Below, one piece after another: positions 35,758 through 45,136 of a DNA stretch of 60,657 bases; position 1 is the first letter of the stretch; each line of letters opens with the position of its first letter. The stretch is from Anaerolineae bacterium (lineage in GTDB: Bacteria; Chloroflexota; Anaerolineae; Promineifilales; Promineifilaceae): contig JAHBVI010000030.1 of the NCBI GenBank assembly GCA_019637635.1, positions 1 through 60,657 of the forward strand, written 5' to 3'. Below the pieces are notes generated by a model that was not told the DNA's origin, did no database searches, and saw nothing but the letters and a program-made list of their open reading frames with translations. The translations under genes were made by a program, and so were the position numbers.

Positions 35758-36569
35758 ATCTCCATAAACGCTGCATAAAATGCCAGCCCAATCTCTGTTT
35801 CGTCTGCCGGGGTAATAAAGTCCTGCGGCAGCGCCAGAAAGTCCACAATCGGTTGAATATCGGCCGGCTGCCAGGGGCGCATCATCTGGATCGATTGGTT
35901 ATAGGTGTGCAGTTCAATGGGCAACCCGGCCGCGCGGCACATCTCCCGAAACCGCTCATATTCGGCCGGCATTTCCCGTTCTGCCCGTGTCTGGAACACC
36001 ATAAAAACTTTGGACCCGGCCGGCGCCCACGCATATAACGCCTGGGCCATGTGGCGATTATCTTCCTCATTCAGGAAGAGATTGATGGCATTTAAGCCAA
36101 TGGCTACCGGCTGCTGCCGGTCAATCATCTGCTGCACCTCCGGCGCGGCAAAAACCTGCTCTATCTGCCGCACATCGCCGCGAATGTAGGCAACCCGTTC
36201 CTGCCCGGCAAAGAGAGCCTGCCCATAACTGATGGCCACGGGATTGAGGTCGCTAAACACGATGCGCGCTTCCGGCGCAAAAGCGTGAATGTGGTCATTG
36301 GCGGGCATACCGGAGCCAAAATCAAGGAATTGGCGGAATCCGGCGGCGTGCAGTTGGCTGGCGGCTTCTTGAATGAATGCCCGCCGCAGCCGTACCCATT
36401 TGCCCAGGGAGGGGATAATGGTGAGCATGGCGGCGGCTGCCTGGCGATCAATTTCATAGTTGATGGAGCCGCCGGCCAGATAATCAAAAATACGGGCCAG
36501 ATTGGGCACGTCGGTGTTCAGGAAAATTGCGGAGGCGGGTGAAGTGGTGGGGCCGGTTTGTTCACTCAT
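35754..36569 (-). CDS. SAM-dependent methyltransferase, DUF574 family
   Basis: 271 aa. The DUF574 signature NLARIFDYLAGGSINYEIDRQAA is present, followed by a Rossmann-like SAM site (FLDFGSGMPANDHIHAF; RIVFSDLNPVAI) and IGLNAINLFLNEEDN. DUF574 proteins are predicted methyltransferases of unknown substrate, abundant in actinomycetes. Its start overlaps the stop of the upstream GAF sensor by 8 nt (translational coupling), and the kinase follows, suggesting a regulatory or adaptation role, possibly by analogy to chemoreceptor methylation; this is speculative. Confidence 0.85.
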   Translation of the reverse strand: MSEQTGPTTSPASAIFLNTDVPNLARIFDYLAGGSINYEIDRQAAAAMLTIIPSLGKWVRLRRAFIQEAASQLHAAGFRQFLDFGSGMPANDHIHAFAPEARIVFSDLNPVAISYGQALFAGQERVAYIRGDVRQIEQVFAAPEVQQMIDRQQPVAIGLNAINLFLNEEDNRHMAQALYAWAPAGSKVFMVFQTRAEREMPAEYERFREMCRAAGLPIELHTYNQSIQMMRPWQPADIQPIVDFLALPQDFITPADETEIGLAFYAAFMEM

Positions 36570-39426
36570 CTGTTTCGTTCTCTGGGAATCGGGAACGGCC
36601 GTTACTGCCTGCCTGTTTTCCTAATTGTAAGGTGACCGGGGCGTTGTCCAGATGGCTGGAAATGGCCCGCAGCCCAATGTTGACAATTTCTTCAATGTCG
36701 GCTGTCTGGTGTAGTTGGGCGCTGAGTTGGGCCAACGTTTGCTGACGTTGGGCGCGGGCTTCGGCGCGGGCCAGCAGCCGGGCATTTTCTACGGCCGTTG
36801 CCAGTTGATCACACAACGTTTGCAGCACTTGAATCAGTTCCGGGGTGAAATGATAGGGTTGGCTGCTTTGGGCGGTAAGGGCGCCAATGATACGGCCGTG
36901 CGCCCGCAGCGGCAGCGCCAGTTCAGAGCGGGTATCGGGTAAATAGGGATTGGGCAGCCACTCTTCATCCAACGTGACATCTTGCGTGATGCGGGGTTTG
37001 CCGTCGCCCGTCGCCCCGCCAATGAGCGAGCGGCCGGCCACACGCAGGCGACGTCCTTCCGCCACCTGCATCTGGCCTGCTTCACCGGTGCCCGAAACCA
37101 GCACGGCCTCTTTCTTCTCGTAATCCACCAGAAAAAGCCCCACATAGTACAGGCCAAACCGTTCTTTAATGAGGTTGACGGCCGTTTCCACCACCTCTTC
37201 CAGGTTCAGAACGCCGGTAGCGGCGGCGGCGACTTCGGCGGCCGTTTGCAGTTGGATGCGCTGTTGAGATTGCGCGGTCAGCGCCGCCTGTAGTTCATCA
37301 AGCTGAATAAAATTATGAATGGCGCTGGCCAACGGCCCCACAATAGTTTTCAGCAGTTCAATTTCCGGTTCGCTAAAGGAATCTTCGTTTTCCACAGCCA
37401 ACACGCCCACCAGTTTACCGGAGACAATCATGGGCAAACCCAGCCAGGCGGCCAACTCTTCACCCACGACCAGCGATTGTAATTGATGGCGCAGGTCAAT
37501 GTTCTCTTTGTCCACATACAACATTTCGCGGGTGCGCACCACATGCCCGCTAAAACCCTGCGTGATGGGCAAAGGCGGGATGCCGGACAGGTCTACTTCC
37601 TGGCCGTACTCAAAACCGTACAACCAGTTGATATGCTGGCCGTCTTTCGCCAGCAGCATAATGGACATGCCGGTGGCGGGAATGAGGGCCATAATCTCGC
37701 GCCGGGCGCCATCAAAGATGGCTTTGAGGGTGGGCGCATGGGAGAGGATGACGCTGGTGCGGTTGATGGTGCTGAGCTGCGCCACCCGCACCTGGGCATC
37801 GGAGGTTAGTTGGGCATTGGTCAGGGCTACGGCCGTCTGGCTGGCCATGGCCTGGACTAATTGTATTTCGGCCGGTTGGAAGGGGGGTTGGCTGTCATCC
37901 CGGAAAAGCCAGGCAGCGCCGATGTTGGTGTCGCCGCGCGTCAGAGGCGCGGCCAGCCAGTGTACGGCTCGATACGTAGTCAGGATGCGTTGTTCGGGGG
38001 TGTTGGTCTGGGGGTCAAGCTGGTAAACGGCCGTGTCCCCCTCTGCCAGCGCGCGTTCCATGTCTGGAAAATCGGGCAGGTGGTAGACGGCCGTGTCCCA
38101 AAAAAAGCCGGCTCTGGCCTCTGCGCCGCTGCCTTGTTCGTATCCCACCTGCACGGTTACGGCCGTCTGGTCAGGCGACCAGGCCAACATCAAACAGCGG
38201 CAGCCGCTTAGCTGTTGGGTCATGGCGCGCGCGGCCCGCCGGTAAATTTCGCCCACATCCAACGTCCCGGCCAACAGCGTGTTAAACTGGTATAACGCCT
38301 GCGTTTCCCTCAGGGTGGCTTGGGCCTGCGCCAGCAGGCGCGTGTTATCTATACCCACTGCCAGTTGATTAGCCGCGATCTGCAAAAAAGCAGCATCTTC
38401 TTCCTGAAAAGCCCAGGTGCGGCGGCTTTGCACATCTAAAACGCCTAATAACTGGCCGCGCGCCGCCAGCGGCAGCGCCATTTCCGAGCGGGTTTCCGGC
38501 AGCAGTGGCTCGACCAGATAATATGGGTCGGTGGTGACATCATCACTGATGCGGGCGGTCTGGTGGGTGGCTACCCAACCGATAATGGAATCATCGGCGA
38601 TGGGCAGCCGGACTGATTCGGCGGTATGCAGCAGTTGTTCCTGCCCGGCCACGGCGTGCAGCCGCAGCGCCAGCCCATTTTCTTCCGGCAGCCAGATGGA
38701 GACGTGGTAAAAACCAAAAGTTTCCCGTACCAGCCGCGCCGTTTCCTGGAGGAGTTGGTTCAGGTCGGCGCTGAGACCGGTGCGCTGCCCAATTTGGGCG
38801 CTGCTTTGCAGTTGGTGGGCGCGGTGCTGTAATAATTCGGTTTTTTGTTTGGATTCACGGGCGAGCAGGTTCGTGTGCCGGGCAGCTCTTTGTTGGTCGG
38901 CCACCACCAACCAGGTGGTGAGGGAAATGCCCAGGATGACCAGGGCGAAGAAGGCAAAGTTGAGAGGGGTATAGGTGGGGGTGACGGCCGTGTACACCGC
39001 CATGATGCCCATAACCACCACCGCATATACCACACTGGCACGCACTTTGTCCATGACGGCAATCACCATCACCGGAATGACCATCAAATAAACCAGCCCA
39101 ATTTCCTCTGGAAATTGCGTCGTCAGCAGCAAAAAAAAGGTGGTGATGAGAATGATGGCAAACAGATGGGCGGCCTCTACCACGCGCCCGATGTGAACCA
39201 GATAGAGGCAGATGGCGATAAAGAGCAGGGTGCCAATAAATTGAAAGAAATAGGGGAGGGTATTGGCCGATGGATCGGCCAGCGCCAGGGGCAGATCAAG
39301 TAAAAAACGGGCCAGGCTCATTCCCGCCAGCAGCAAAACCAGCCATTGCAGTAGTTGTCCTTTGCGCCGGGTATCATCGTCATCCGATTGAATTTGCAAA
39401 AAGGGCAGGCGAGAAAGCGTAGACAT
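36562..39426 (-). CDS. Membrane sensor with multiple GAF domains, no kinase domain
   Basis: 954 aa. About six membrane helices in residues 25-175 (LLQWLVLLLAGMSLARFLL; FFQFIGTLLFIAICLYLV; VYLMVIPVMVIAVM; FAFFALVILGISLTTWLVV) precede a coiled-coil and about four GAF domains. Each has the recurrent GAF motif RSEMALPLAARGQLLGVLDVQS or a variant (RSELALPLRAHGRIIGALTAQS). There is no HisKA/HATPase, so it probably signals to the kinase encoded downstream at 31707. First gene of the operon; 8-nt overlap with the methyltransferase. Start ATG 39426 follows a repeat cluster. Confidence 0.9.
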   Translation of the reverse strand: MSTLSRLPFLQIQSDDDDTRRKGQLLQWLVLLLAGMSLARFLLDLPLALADPSANTLPYFFQFIGTLLFIAICLYLVHIGRVVEAAHLFAIILITTFFLLLTTQFPEEIGLVYLMVIPVMVIAVMDKVRASVVYAVVVMGIMAVYTAVTPTYTPLNFAFFALVILGISLTTWLVVADQQRAARHTNLLARESKQKTELLQHRAHQLQSSAQIGQRTGLSADLNQLLQETARLVRETFGFYHVSIWLPEENGLALRLHAVAGQEQLLHTAESVRLPIADDSIIGWVATHQTARISDDVTTDPYYLVEPLLPETRSEMALPLAARGQLLGVLDVQSRRTWAFQEEDAAFLQIAANQLAVGIDNTRLLAQAQATLRETQALYQFNTLLAGTLDVGEIYRRAARAMTQQLSGCRCLMLAWSPDQTAVTVQVGYEQGSGAEARAGFFWDTAVYHLPDFPDMERALAEGDTAVYQLDPQTNTPEQRILTTYRAVHWLAAPLTRGDTNIGAAWLFRDDSQPPFQPAEIQLVQAMASQTAVALTNAQLTSDAQVRVAQLSTINRTSVILSHAPTLKAIFDGARREIMALIPATGMSIMLLAKDGQHINWLYGFEYGQEVDLSGIPPLPITQGFSGHVVRTREMLYVDKENIDLRHQLQSLVVGEELAAWLGLPMIVSGKLVGVLAVENEDSFSEPEIELLKTIVGPLASAIHNFIQLDELQAALTAQSQQRIQLQTAAEVAAAATGVLNLEEVVETAVNLIKERFGLYYVGLFLVDYEKKEAVLVSGTGEAGQMQVAEGRRLRVAGRSLIGGATGDGKPRITQDVTLDEEWLPNPYLPDTRSELALPLRAHGRIIGALTAQSSQPYHFTPELIQVLQTLCDQLATAVENARLLARAEARAQRQQTLAQLSAQLHQTADIEEIVNIGLRAISSHLDNAPVTLQLGKQAGSNGRSRFPENETDE

Positions 39427-39493
39427 GTGGTTAGCTGGTGGTTAATAAATGGTGGCTGGCCTTAGCCGCCAACCACCAGCCGCCAGCCACTAA
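39424..39493. repeat. 7-bp-period repeat hairpin (ggtggtt/aaccacc)
   Basis: gtggtta, gctggtg, gttaata on the left; gccaacc, accagcc, gccagcc, act on the right. It is upstream of the GAF sensor gene. Confidence 0.7.
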
Positions 39494-39509
39494 CGAAATA
39501 TACATCACG

Positions 39510-39937
39510 TCAAATGCCGAGGTCCCATATGGGTGTGCCACTTAAAATTTGCCGTATCTGTTCAGGAAAGCGATCCGCATCCAGCGGTTTAGAGAGGAAA
39601 CCATCAAAACCGGCTTCTTTGGCGCGCTGCATTTCGGCGCTGCTGCCGTGGGCCGTTACCACCACCACCAGGGTGTTTTAACCGCTCATCGCCCGAATCT
39701 GCAGGCGTCATACCATCTCAGGGGCAGGCGCAAATCCATCAACACCAGGTCTACGCGGGGCATGGTATTGGCAAAGTCCACCACGCCCCAGCCGGTGGTT
39801 TTCCATTCGCATTTTTGCACCCCCATAAAAGCCAGCAGCCGGGCAATGAGGACAAAGTTGGAGACGTTATCCTCCACAACCAGAATGTGGGCATCTTTGG
39901 GGTCAACCGGTGAGCGTTTAATCATTGAATCGTTCAT
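39510..39937 (-). pseudogene. Decayed response regulator receiver
   Basis: The 5' part (to ~39720) reads DAHILVVEDNVSNFVLIARLL...VDLVLMDLRLP, a CheY-type receiver with its phospho-acceptor Asp. The 3' part, in another frame, reads LVVVVTAHGSSAEMQRAKEAGFDGFLSKPLDADRFPEQI, including the conserved Lys of a receiver C-terminus. Between them is a frameshift and an in-frame TGA and TAA (39676-39715), so the domain is broken by at least one indel and a stop. It is probably an inactivated stand-alone regulator once linked to the sensor operon. Confidence 0.8.
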
Positions 39938-40154
39938 AGCTATCTCAAATCACGTAAACACGCATAACGACTACGGCCGTTACCATTTACAATACAGTAT
40001 GCAGCTTCTTATTACAAACAATCTCTCTAAACAGGGAGCTGCCTGGGCACTTCTTGTCTGCCCTGGCTGTGATAACTGTCATGCTTTCTCCTCAAAATCC
40101 ACATCAGATGATACAGATAATAACCCACAACGACCATGAATGAGGCGAAAAAAG

Positions 40155-41609
40155 TTAATTGGCCCAGACGCGGGCGCTGCGCGCCGGTAAATCATAATTT
40201 TTTCCACCTGTCAGCGGTTGTGTGGATGAGAACAATTTTTCCGGCAGCGTGCCGGTAATCGTAGCGGGGCAGGTGAAGGTTTCTGGCTGGTTGGCGGTGT
40301 TGAAGGCGACAACGGCCGTCTGCCCCTGAACCTGCCGCTGGTAAACGACCACATGGTCGGTGGCATAAATGACCTGGAAATCACCGCGGCGAAGGGCGGG
40401 CGTTTGCTGCCGCAGATGGATGCACTGCCGGTACCAGGCCAGCAGTTCCCGGTTCCAACTGGCCTCATCGTGCCAGGGGAAGGCGCGGCGGCAGTCAGGG
40501 TCATGGCGGCCCGGCAGCCCGATTTCGTCACCGTAGTAAATGTTGGGCGCGCCGGCAATGGTCATCTGGCAGAGTACCATCAGTTTCACGGCCGTTACAT
40601 CTTCCCGCGCCACCGTTATCAGCCGGGGCGTATCATGGCTGCCCAACATATTCATCTGAGCAAACACAATTTCCGGGTGGTAAAGCTGGTTGTGTATCCG
40701 TTCCAGTTCGGCAGCGAACTGCTTGCCTGTCAGGGTGGCTATGTGCCCATAGCCGGAGCGAACCGTGTCTGTCTGGTCCATTTGCTCGCCCACAAAATAG
40801 CCAAAAGCGGCGCGGGCAAATAAGTAGTTCATCTGGCCATCAAACTGGTCGCCTTGCAGCCAGCGCTGCGCTTCGCCCCACAGTTCACCCACAATGTATG
40901 CTTCCGGGTTGGTAGCTTTGCAGCGCCGCCGGAACTCTTGCCAGAAGGCGTCGTCGTCAATTTCGTTGGGCACATCTAGCCGCCAGCCATCTATGCCCTG
41001 GCGGAGCCAATGCACGGCTACCTGCCACAAGAATTCACGCACGGCCGCGTTGTCCGTGTTCAATTTGGGCAGCGAATGCATCCCCCACCAGGCGTCGTAA
41101 TTCGGCTGTTCTTCCGAATGAAAGGCATTCACCGGCCAGCTATGCACATGAAACCAATCCCGGTAGGGGGATTCTGGCCCACATTCCATGAGATGGTTGA
41201 ATTGAAAGAACCCCCGGCTGGCGTGGTTAAAGACGCCGTCCAAAATGACCCGCATCCCCCGTTGGTGGGCCGCTTCCAGGAAAACGGCAAACGCCCGGTT
41301 GCCGCCCAGGATGGGGTCTACGGTGTAGTAATCATGTGTGTGGTAGCGATGGTTGGAGGCCGAGGCAAAAATGGGATTCAGATAAATGGCGTTTACGCCT
41401 AAATCGGCCAGGTAGTCCAGCTTTTCGGCGGCGCCCAGCAAGTCCCCTCCCTGGAAGCTGTGGTAAGTGGGCGCGTCGCCCCAGGGCTGCAAGTGGGCGG
41501 GTTTGGGCAAATATCCATCCAGGCCAAAACGGTCACTGATGGCAAAACGATCAGGGAATATCTGGTAGAAAACGGCATCTCGAACCCATGTGGGTGTGAC
41601 AACGGTCAT
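40155..41609 (-). CDS. GH13 alpha-amylase family enzyme (cyclomaltodextrinase/neopullulanase-like)
   Basis: 484 aa. Conserved regions occur in order: DGVFNH (124-129), GWRLDV with nucleophile Asp212, GELW with acid/base Glu242 and GSHDTPR with Asp326. The N-terminal MTVVTPTWVRDAVFYQIFPDRFAISD and absence of an N-terminal CBM34 domain indicate a compact intracellular enzyme acting on maltodextrins or cyclodextrins. No signal peptide. No other carbohydrate genes are adjacent. Region 39938-40154 upstream of the stop holds no gene I can support. Confidence 0.92.
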   Translation of the reverse strand: MTVVTPTWVRDAVFYQIFPDRFAISDRFGLDGYLPKPAHLQPWGDAPTYHSFQGGDLLGAAEKLDYLADLGVNAIYLNPIFASASNHRYHTHDYYTVDPILGGNRAFAVFLEAAHQRGMRVILDGVFNHASRGFFQFNHLMECGPESPYRDWFHVHSWPVNAFHSEEQPNYDAWWGMHSLPKLNTDNAAVREFLWQVAVHWLRQGIDGWRLDVPNEIDDDAFWQEFRRRCKATNPEAYIVGELWGEAQRWLQGDQFDGQMNYLFARAAFGYFVGEQMDQTDTVRSGYGHIATLTGKQFAAELERIHNQLYHPEIVFAQMNMLGSHDTPRLITVAREDVTAVKLMVLCQMTIAGAPNIYYGDEIGLPGRHDPDCRRAFPWHDEASWNRELLAWYRQCIHLRQQTPALRRGDFQVIYATDHVVVYQRQVQGQTAVVAFNTANQPETFTCPATITGTLPEKLFSSTQPLTGGKNYDLPARSARVWAN

Positions 41610-41763
41610 TGAATCTTCTCTTAACCAACCTCATCGCCAGCGTATTTGCGAGCGATCACCTGGAAACCTGAGACGGCTTTTGCCAGGAGGCCAATTATAG
41701 CGGGCAAAGTTTTCTATGGGAAAGGTGACAGGGTAAACAGTCCTAATTTCCTAATCCTGGCGC

Positions 41764-41920
41764 CGGGTGGTCGGTGGTCGGTAATCGGTAATCGGTAATC
41801 GGTGATCGGTGATCGGTGGTCGGTTGTCCGATGTCGGGTTACGGATGACGAGTGACGGGTGACGAGTAACGAGTAACGGATTACGGACTACGGGTCACGG
41901 ATGACGAGTGACGAGCGACA
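41764..41920. repeat. Long 7-bp-period repeat tract (gtcggtg to acgagtg)
   Basis: About 150 nt with an uninterrupted 7-bp rhythm that drifts in sequence: ggtggtc, ggtaatc x3, ggtgatc x2, ggtggtc, then acggatg, acgagtg, acgggtg, acgagta x2, acggatt, acggact, acgggtc. It is the longest cluster in the window and is mostly single-orientation. Confidence 0.88.
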
Positions 41921-41961
41921 AACTCTTCGCCCATTCGTCTGAAACCACGTACAATTGGCGC

Positions 41962-43815
41962 ATGTCCAGGCGATTAGCTTTGTTGATTGGCAATGTGTAT
42001 TACCAGGACGGCCGTCTACATGCCCCCGTCTCTGGCAAAACGTTCACCGCTCTGGCGGATGCGCTGGAATCTGCTGCGGCCGGGTTCGATGAGGTGTTTG
42101 TTTCCGTCAACAAACCGGCTGTTGAACTCCAGTTAGCCATGGCCGAATTTCTGGAAATGAGCCACTCCCCGGATGATGTGCTGCTGCTTTATTTTGCCGG
42201 GCACGCCCTGTATCATCAGACACGGCCGTACCTGGCTTGCGCCGACACCTTCACCGCCGGTTATCTGGACGCCACCACCATCCAGGCCGACTATGTGCGG
42301 CGGCGCTTCTCCATGCACCCCTCCCGCCACAAATTGGTGCTGCTGGATTGCAGCACATCCCCTTTGCTGGCAGGGGATAAATTGCCTCAGGATGAAAGCT
42401 GGCTGGGGCAGGCATTTCAGGCCGGGGGAGTGCAGGTGGTGGCGACGGCACGGCCGGCTACCCCAGACGCGCCGCCCCCATCCACCCTGACGCCCGCGCT
42501 CATAGAAGCCATACGCACCAACCAGATACGGCTGGATGCGGCCGGATTGACAGCGGCGGCAGCCTGGTTAAGCCAGGCCGCTACCCCACCCGCCACCGCC
42601 GAGGTAGAAACTGCGGTAGATGAGGTGGAAGCTGTGACCACAGAAGCCGAAGTGGAAATCCCGGTGATAGTGGCCGTCACGCCGACGGTAATCACCGAAA
42701 CAGAGGCGGCTGCGGTTACTGAGGCAGCAGCGGACGCCGCCACAGCAGCGGACGCCGACGCAGCGGCGGGTGCTGACGTAGCGATGGTTGCCGAAACAAC
42801 AGCCTTTGATGAGGAATCGTTGGCGGCTGCGGCTGTGAAAACGCCAGCAGCCACAGCGGACAGTTCACCCGTTGAGCTGGAAAGTGAAGTGGTGGAACCG
42901 GCGTTGATGGTGCGGGTAGATGAAGCCACGGCCGTACCCCCGCCCCGCCAATTCCCCAAACGCGCGGCGGCGGCTGCCCTGGTCATTTTGCTGCTGCTGC
43001 TGGCAGCGGGGGGCCTGTATCGTAGCGGCTTTTTCACGGCAACGGCCGTGGTCCCCGCCCCAACGCCCACCACCGCCGTCGTCGCCGTCCTGCCCACCGA
43101 CGCGCCAACCTCCTCCCCAACCAGCACAACTGCGTCACCGGCAGCCACAGCTACGGCTGCCACCGCACCGGCCGCCGGCCAACATGCGGAGGCAACCAAC
43201 ACGGCCGTGCCCGCCGCTGCATCACCATCTCCCACACCGTCCCCCACGCCGGTTGTCACCCAATCCCCCACGCCTGTGGCGGTGCAAATTGTCCGCCAGC
43301 TTGTTTATATGCGCAGCGGCCCGGCCATCAACTTCCGTATTGTGGACTACCTGGCGCAGGGCACGGCCGTCACCGTGTTGGGCCGTACCGAGAGCGGCGA
43401 ATGGTATAACGTACAGTTGGCAGACGGCCGTACCGGGTGGATTAACAGCCAGATGGTGGCGGCCGCCGGGGAATCGCCGGAAATCCCCCTGGTGGGCACC
43501 ATTCCCGTGCCCACCGACGAATTCTACAACTTCGTGGCGCAGCGCACGGATGATGGCCTGACGATCACGGTACGGCATGTGTATGCGGGCACGGCGGGGC
43601 CAGAAGGCACGTTCCTGGCGCGGCTGCTGCCGGAAACAGACCTGATTCAGCCGACCTATGAAAATAGGCAGGCTTTGGGATTAGGGGATTTTGTCGTCAA
43701 TTTTGCGCGGATAGGGGAGGGGGCGTATACGAGTACGGCCGTGCAGTTGTGTATGGTCTCTACCGCCGGGGTGGAATTCTTCTGCGAGACCTTCCCGCTA
43801 AGACGGGAGTGGTAA
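41962..43815 (+). CDS. Caspase-like (C14) membrane protein with SH3 domain
   Basis: 617 aa from ATG 41962. Residues 1-~190 form a caspase/metacaspase-type domain with catalytic His81 (YFAGHALYH) and Cys130 (LLDCSTSP). A 130-residue linker rich in Ala, Glu, Thr and Val follows (about 215-345), then a single membrane helix (AAAALVILLLLLAAGGLYRS), a Pro/Thr/Ala-rich stretch (about 360-440) and a bacterial SH3 domain (VYMRSGPAINFRIVDYLAQGTAVTVLGRTESGEWYNVQLADGRTGWI). The layout is a cytoplasmic protease domain and an extracellular SH3 domain. Bacterial caspase-like proteins are often conflict or regulated-death effectors. The C-terminal 110 residues are unassigned. Confidence 0.88.
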   Translation: MSRRLALLIGNVYYQDGRLHAPVSGKTFTALADALESAAAGFDEVFVSVNKPAVELQLAMAEFLEMSHSPDDVLLLYFAGHALYHQTRPYLACADTFTAGYLDATTIQADYVRRRFSMHPSRHKLVLLDCSTSPLLAGDKLPQDESWLGQAFQAGGVQVVATARPATPDAPPPSTLTPALIEAIRTNQIRLDAAGLTAAAAWLSQAATPPATAEVETAVDEVEAVTTEAEVEIPVIVAVTPTVITETEAAAVTEAAADAATAADADAAAGADVAMVAETTAFDEESLAAAAVKTPAATADSSPVELESEVVEPALMVRVDEATAVPPPRQFPKRAAAAALVILLLLLAAGGLYRSGFFTATAVVPAPTPTTAVVAVLPTDAPTSSPTSTTASPAATATAATAPAAGQHAEATNTAVPAAASPSPTPSPTPVVTQSPTPVAVQIVRQLVYMRSGPAINFRIVDYLAQGTAVTVLGRTESGEWYNVQLADGRTGWINSQMVAAAGESPEIPLVGTIPVPTDEFYNFVAQRTDDGLTITVRHVYAGTAGPEGTFLARLLPETDLIQPTYENRQALGLGDFVVNFARIGEGAYTSTAVQLCMVSTAGVEFFCETFPLRREW

Positions 43816-43837
43816 TTCGGCAATTAGCACTGCCGTC

Positions 43838-44734
43838 TTACCGGAAAATCACCGGCAGATAGAGGCGGTGGGGTGTTGACGAAGGGACGACGGTGGGGGT
43901 GACGGCCGTGCGCAGCCAGATGGAATCGCTGGCGCTGCGAATGGTTCCGGCGCCATCTACGCCGCTGCTCATTTCCACAAACACCATTTTCAGGCCATTG
44001 CCGCTGCTTAATGTCCAGTTCAAGTCCGGGGTGAAGGGCTGCCAGGCCGACCAGAAGCCATTCTCATTGCGCACTCGCACCGATTGCGCCCAACCGGTGG
44101 CGTAGAAATAAAGCGCCACTTCGCGGCGGCCCGTCTCAAACGCTTCCCGGTTAATAATGACCGGCATCACCTCAGTGCGCCGTCCAAAATCTTGCGTCCA
44201 GTAATGGTAATAGGGCCCATTGCCGGTGGAGTCAGCGCGGCAGTTTTGTTTTTCGCTCTGGCGCACATCCTGCCCATCATCGGCCTGGAGCATATAGCCG
44301 TTGCCCACCTCCCAAAAATCGGTAGACAGGATGTTGGCGCGGTGGCGCTGGCTTTGCATCCAACCGGCCATCACCTCCTCCGGTGTTTTATAACCGGCGG
44401 CAATGTTTTCGCCGGTGACGGCCCAACCGGTGTAGCCGGCCTGCTCGATGCGCTGCCAGAAGGTGGTGCGGGTGTCAAAATCACAATGATCCAGGAAATT
44501 ACGCAGCGCCATTTGTTGGCTGTGTGCTTTAGCCGCCGATTCCAGACTGGCGCTGCCTTTCAGGGGGGGCAGACGGCCGTTAAGCCATCGCTCCTGGTTT
44601 ACCAACTCCAACAGCCGTTGTTCGTAGGTCGGCTGCGGCGGCGGCGTGAATTGGGCGGTGGTCGGTGGTGAATAAAGCAGCGTCAGGGTAAGTATTGGGA
44701 ATATCAGGATGATAAGGCTGCGCCAGCGGGACAT
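43838..44734 (-). CDS. Secreted CAP (SCP/PR1-like) domain protein with YLP C-terminal tail
   Basis: 298 aa. Signal peptide (SRWRSLIILIFPILTLTLLYSPPTTA), then a CAP domain (residues ~38-160: LLELVNQERWLNGRLPPL; AAKAHSQQMA; GENIAAGYKTPEEVMAGWMQSQRHRANILSTDFWEVGNGY). The C-terminus ends in HRLYLPVIFR, like the tail of the giant protein at 45417. CAP proteins are extracellular; activity is unknown. AGGAG lies 6 nt before ATG 44734. Three Cys in the mature protein may form disulphides. Confidence 0.88.
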   Translation of the reverse strand: MSRWRSLIILIFPILTLTLLYSPPTTAQFTPPPQPTYEQRLLELVNQERWLNGRLPPLKGSASLESAAKAHSQQMALRNFLDHCDFDTRTTFWQRIEQAGYTGWAVTGENIAAGYKTPEEVMAGWMQSQRHRANILSTDFWEVGNGYMLQADDGQDVRQSEKQNCRADSTGNGPYYHYWTQDFGRRTEVMPVIINREAFETGRREVALYFYATGWAQSVRVRNENGFWSAWQPFTPDLNWTLSSGNGLKMVFVEMSSGVDGAGTIRSASDSIWLRTAVTPTVVPSSTPHRLYLPVIFR

Positions 44735-44934
44735 GATGATCTCCTGAGGGGATGGCGCGCCAGGCTGCCTGAGACAAACTTAAGGCGGGTTATCCATCCA
44801 CATGCTCTGCTCAGCCCCAATAGTGCCAGATCAGGCCCGTTGTTGCAACTATTTTTTGTTGATGGCAACTCAATGACCACCGGTTGCCTGCGAATGGATG
44901 ATAGTCAAGAAAATAAATCGGCAATCCGCGAATT

Positions 44935-45027
44935 GTCATTCCGACGAGTCTTCGAGGAGGAATCCCAACGACAGGGAATAACCAGGCGGTAGGGATTCCT
45001 CGCTACGCAGACTTCGCTCGGAATGAC
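44935..45027. mobile_element. 93-nt MITE-like inverted repeat
   Basis: Terminal GTCATTCCGA (44935-44944) and TCGGAATGAC (45018-45027), with inner arms GAGGAATCCC (44957-44966) and GGGATTCCTC (44992-45001). Long dyad, no ORF. The pattern attccgagcgaagtc-gaggaatc is familiar as a dispersed element in several environmental genomes, but I could not search. Confidence 0.6.
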
Positions 45028-45136
45028 ATGGCTCTATTACCGAAACTAATTCTTCATTTTCATAAGCGCACTCAATCTCCCCATCGCTTAGTCTCCTAAT
45101 CTCAGATGGGAAGTTGTTCTTAGACGCCTAGACGCC

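Noticed and set aside
41764..41920. CRISPR array
   Set aside because: The units are contiguous 7-mers with no spacers and no cas genes are near.
42417..43271. 284-aa minus-strand Ala/Ser/Val-rich ORF
   Set aside because: Antisense image of the Ala/Glu-rich linker of the caspase-like gene.
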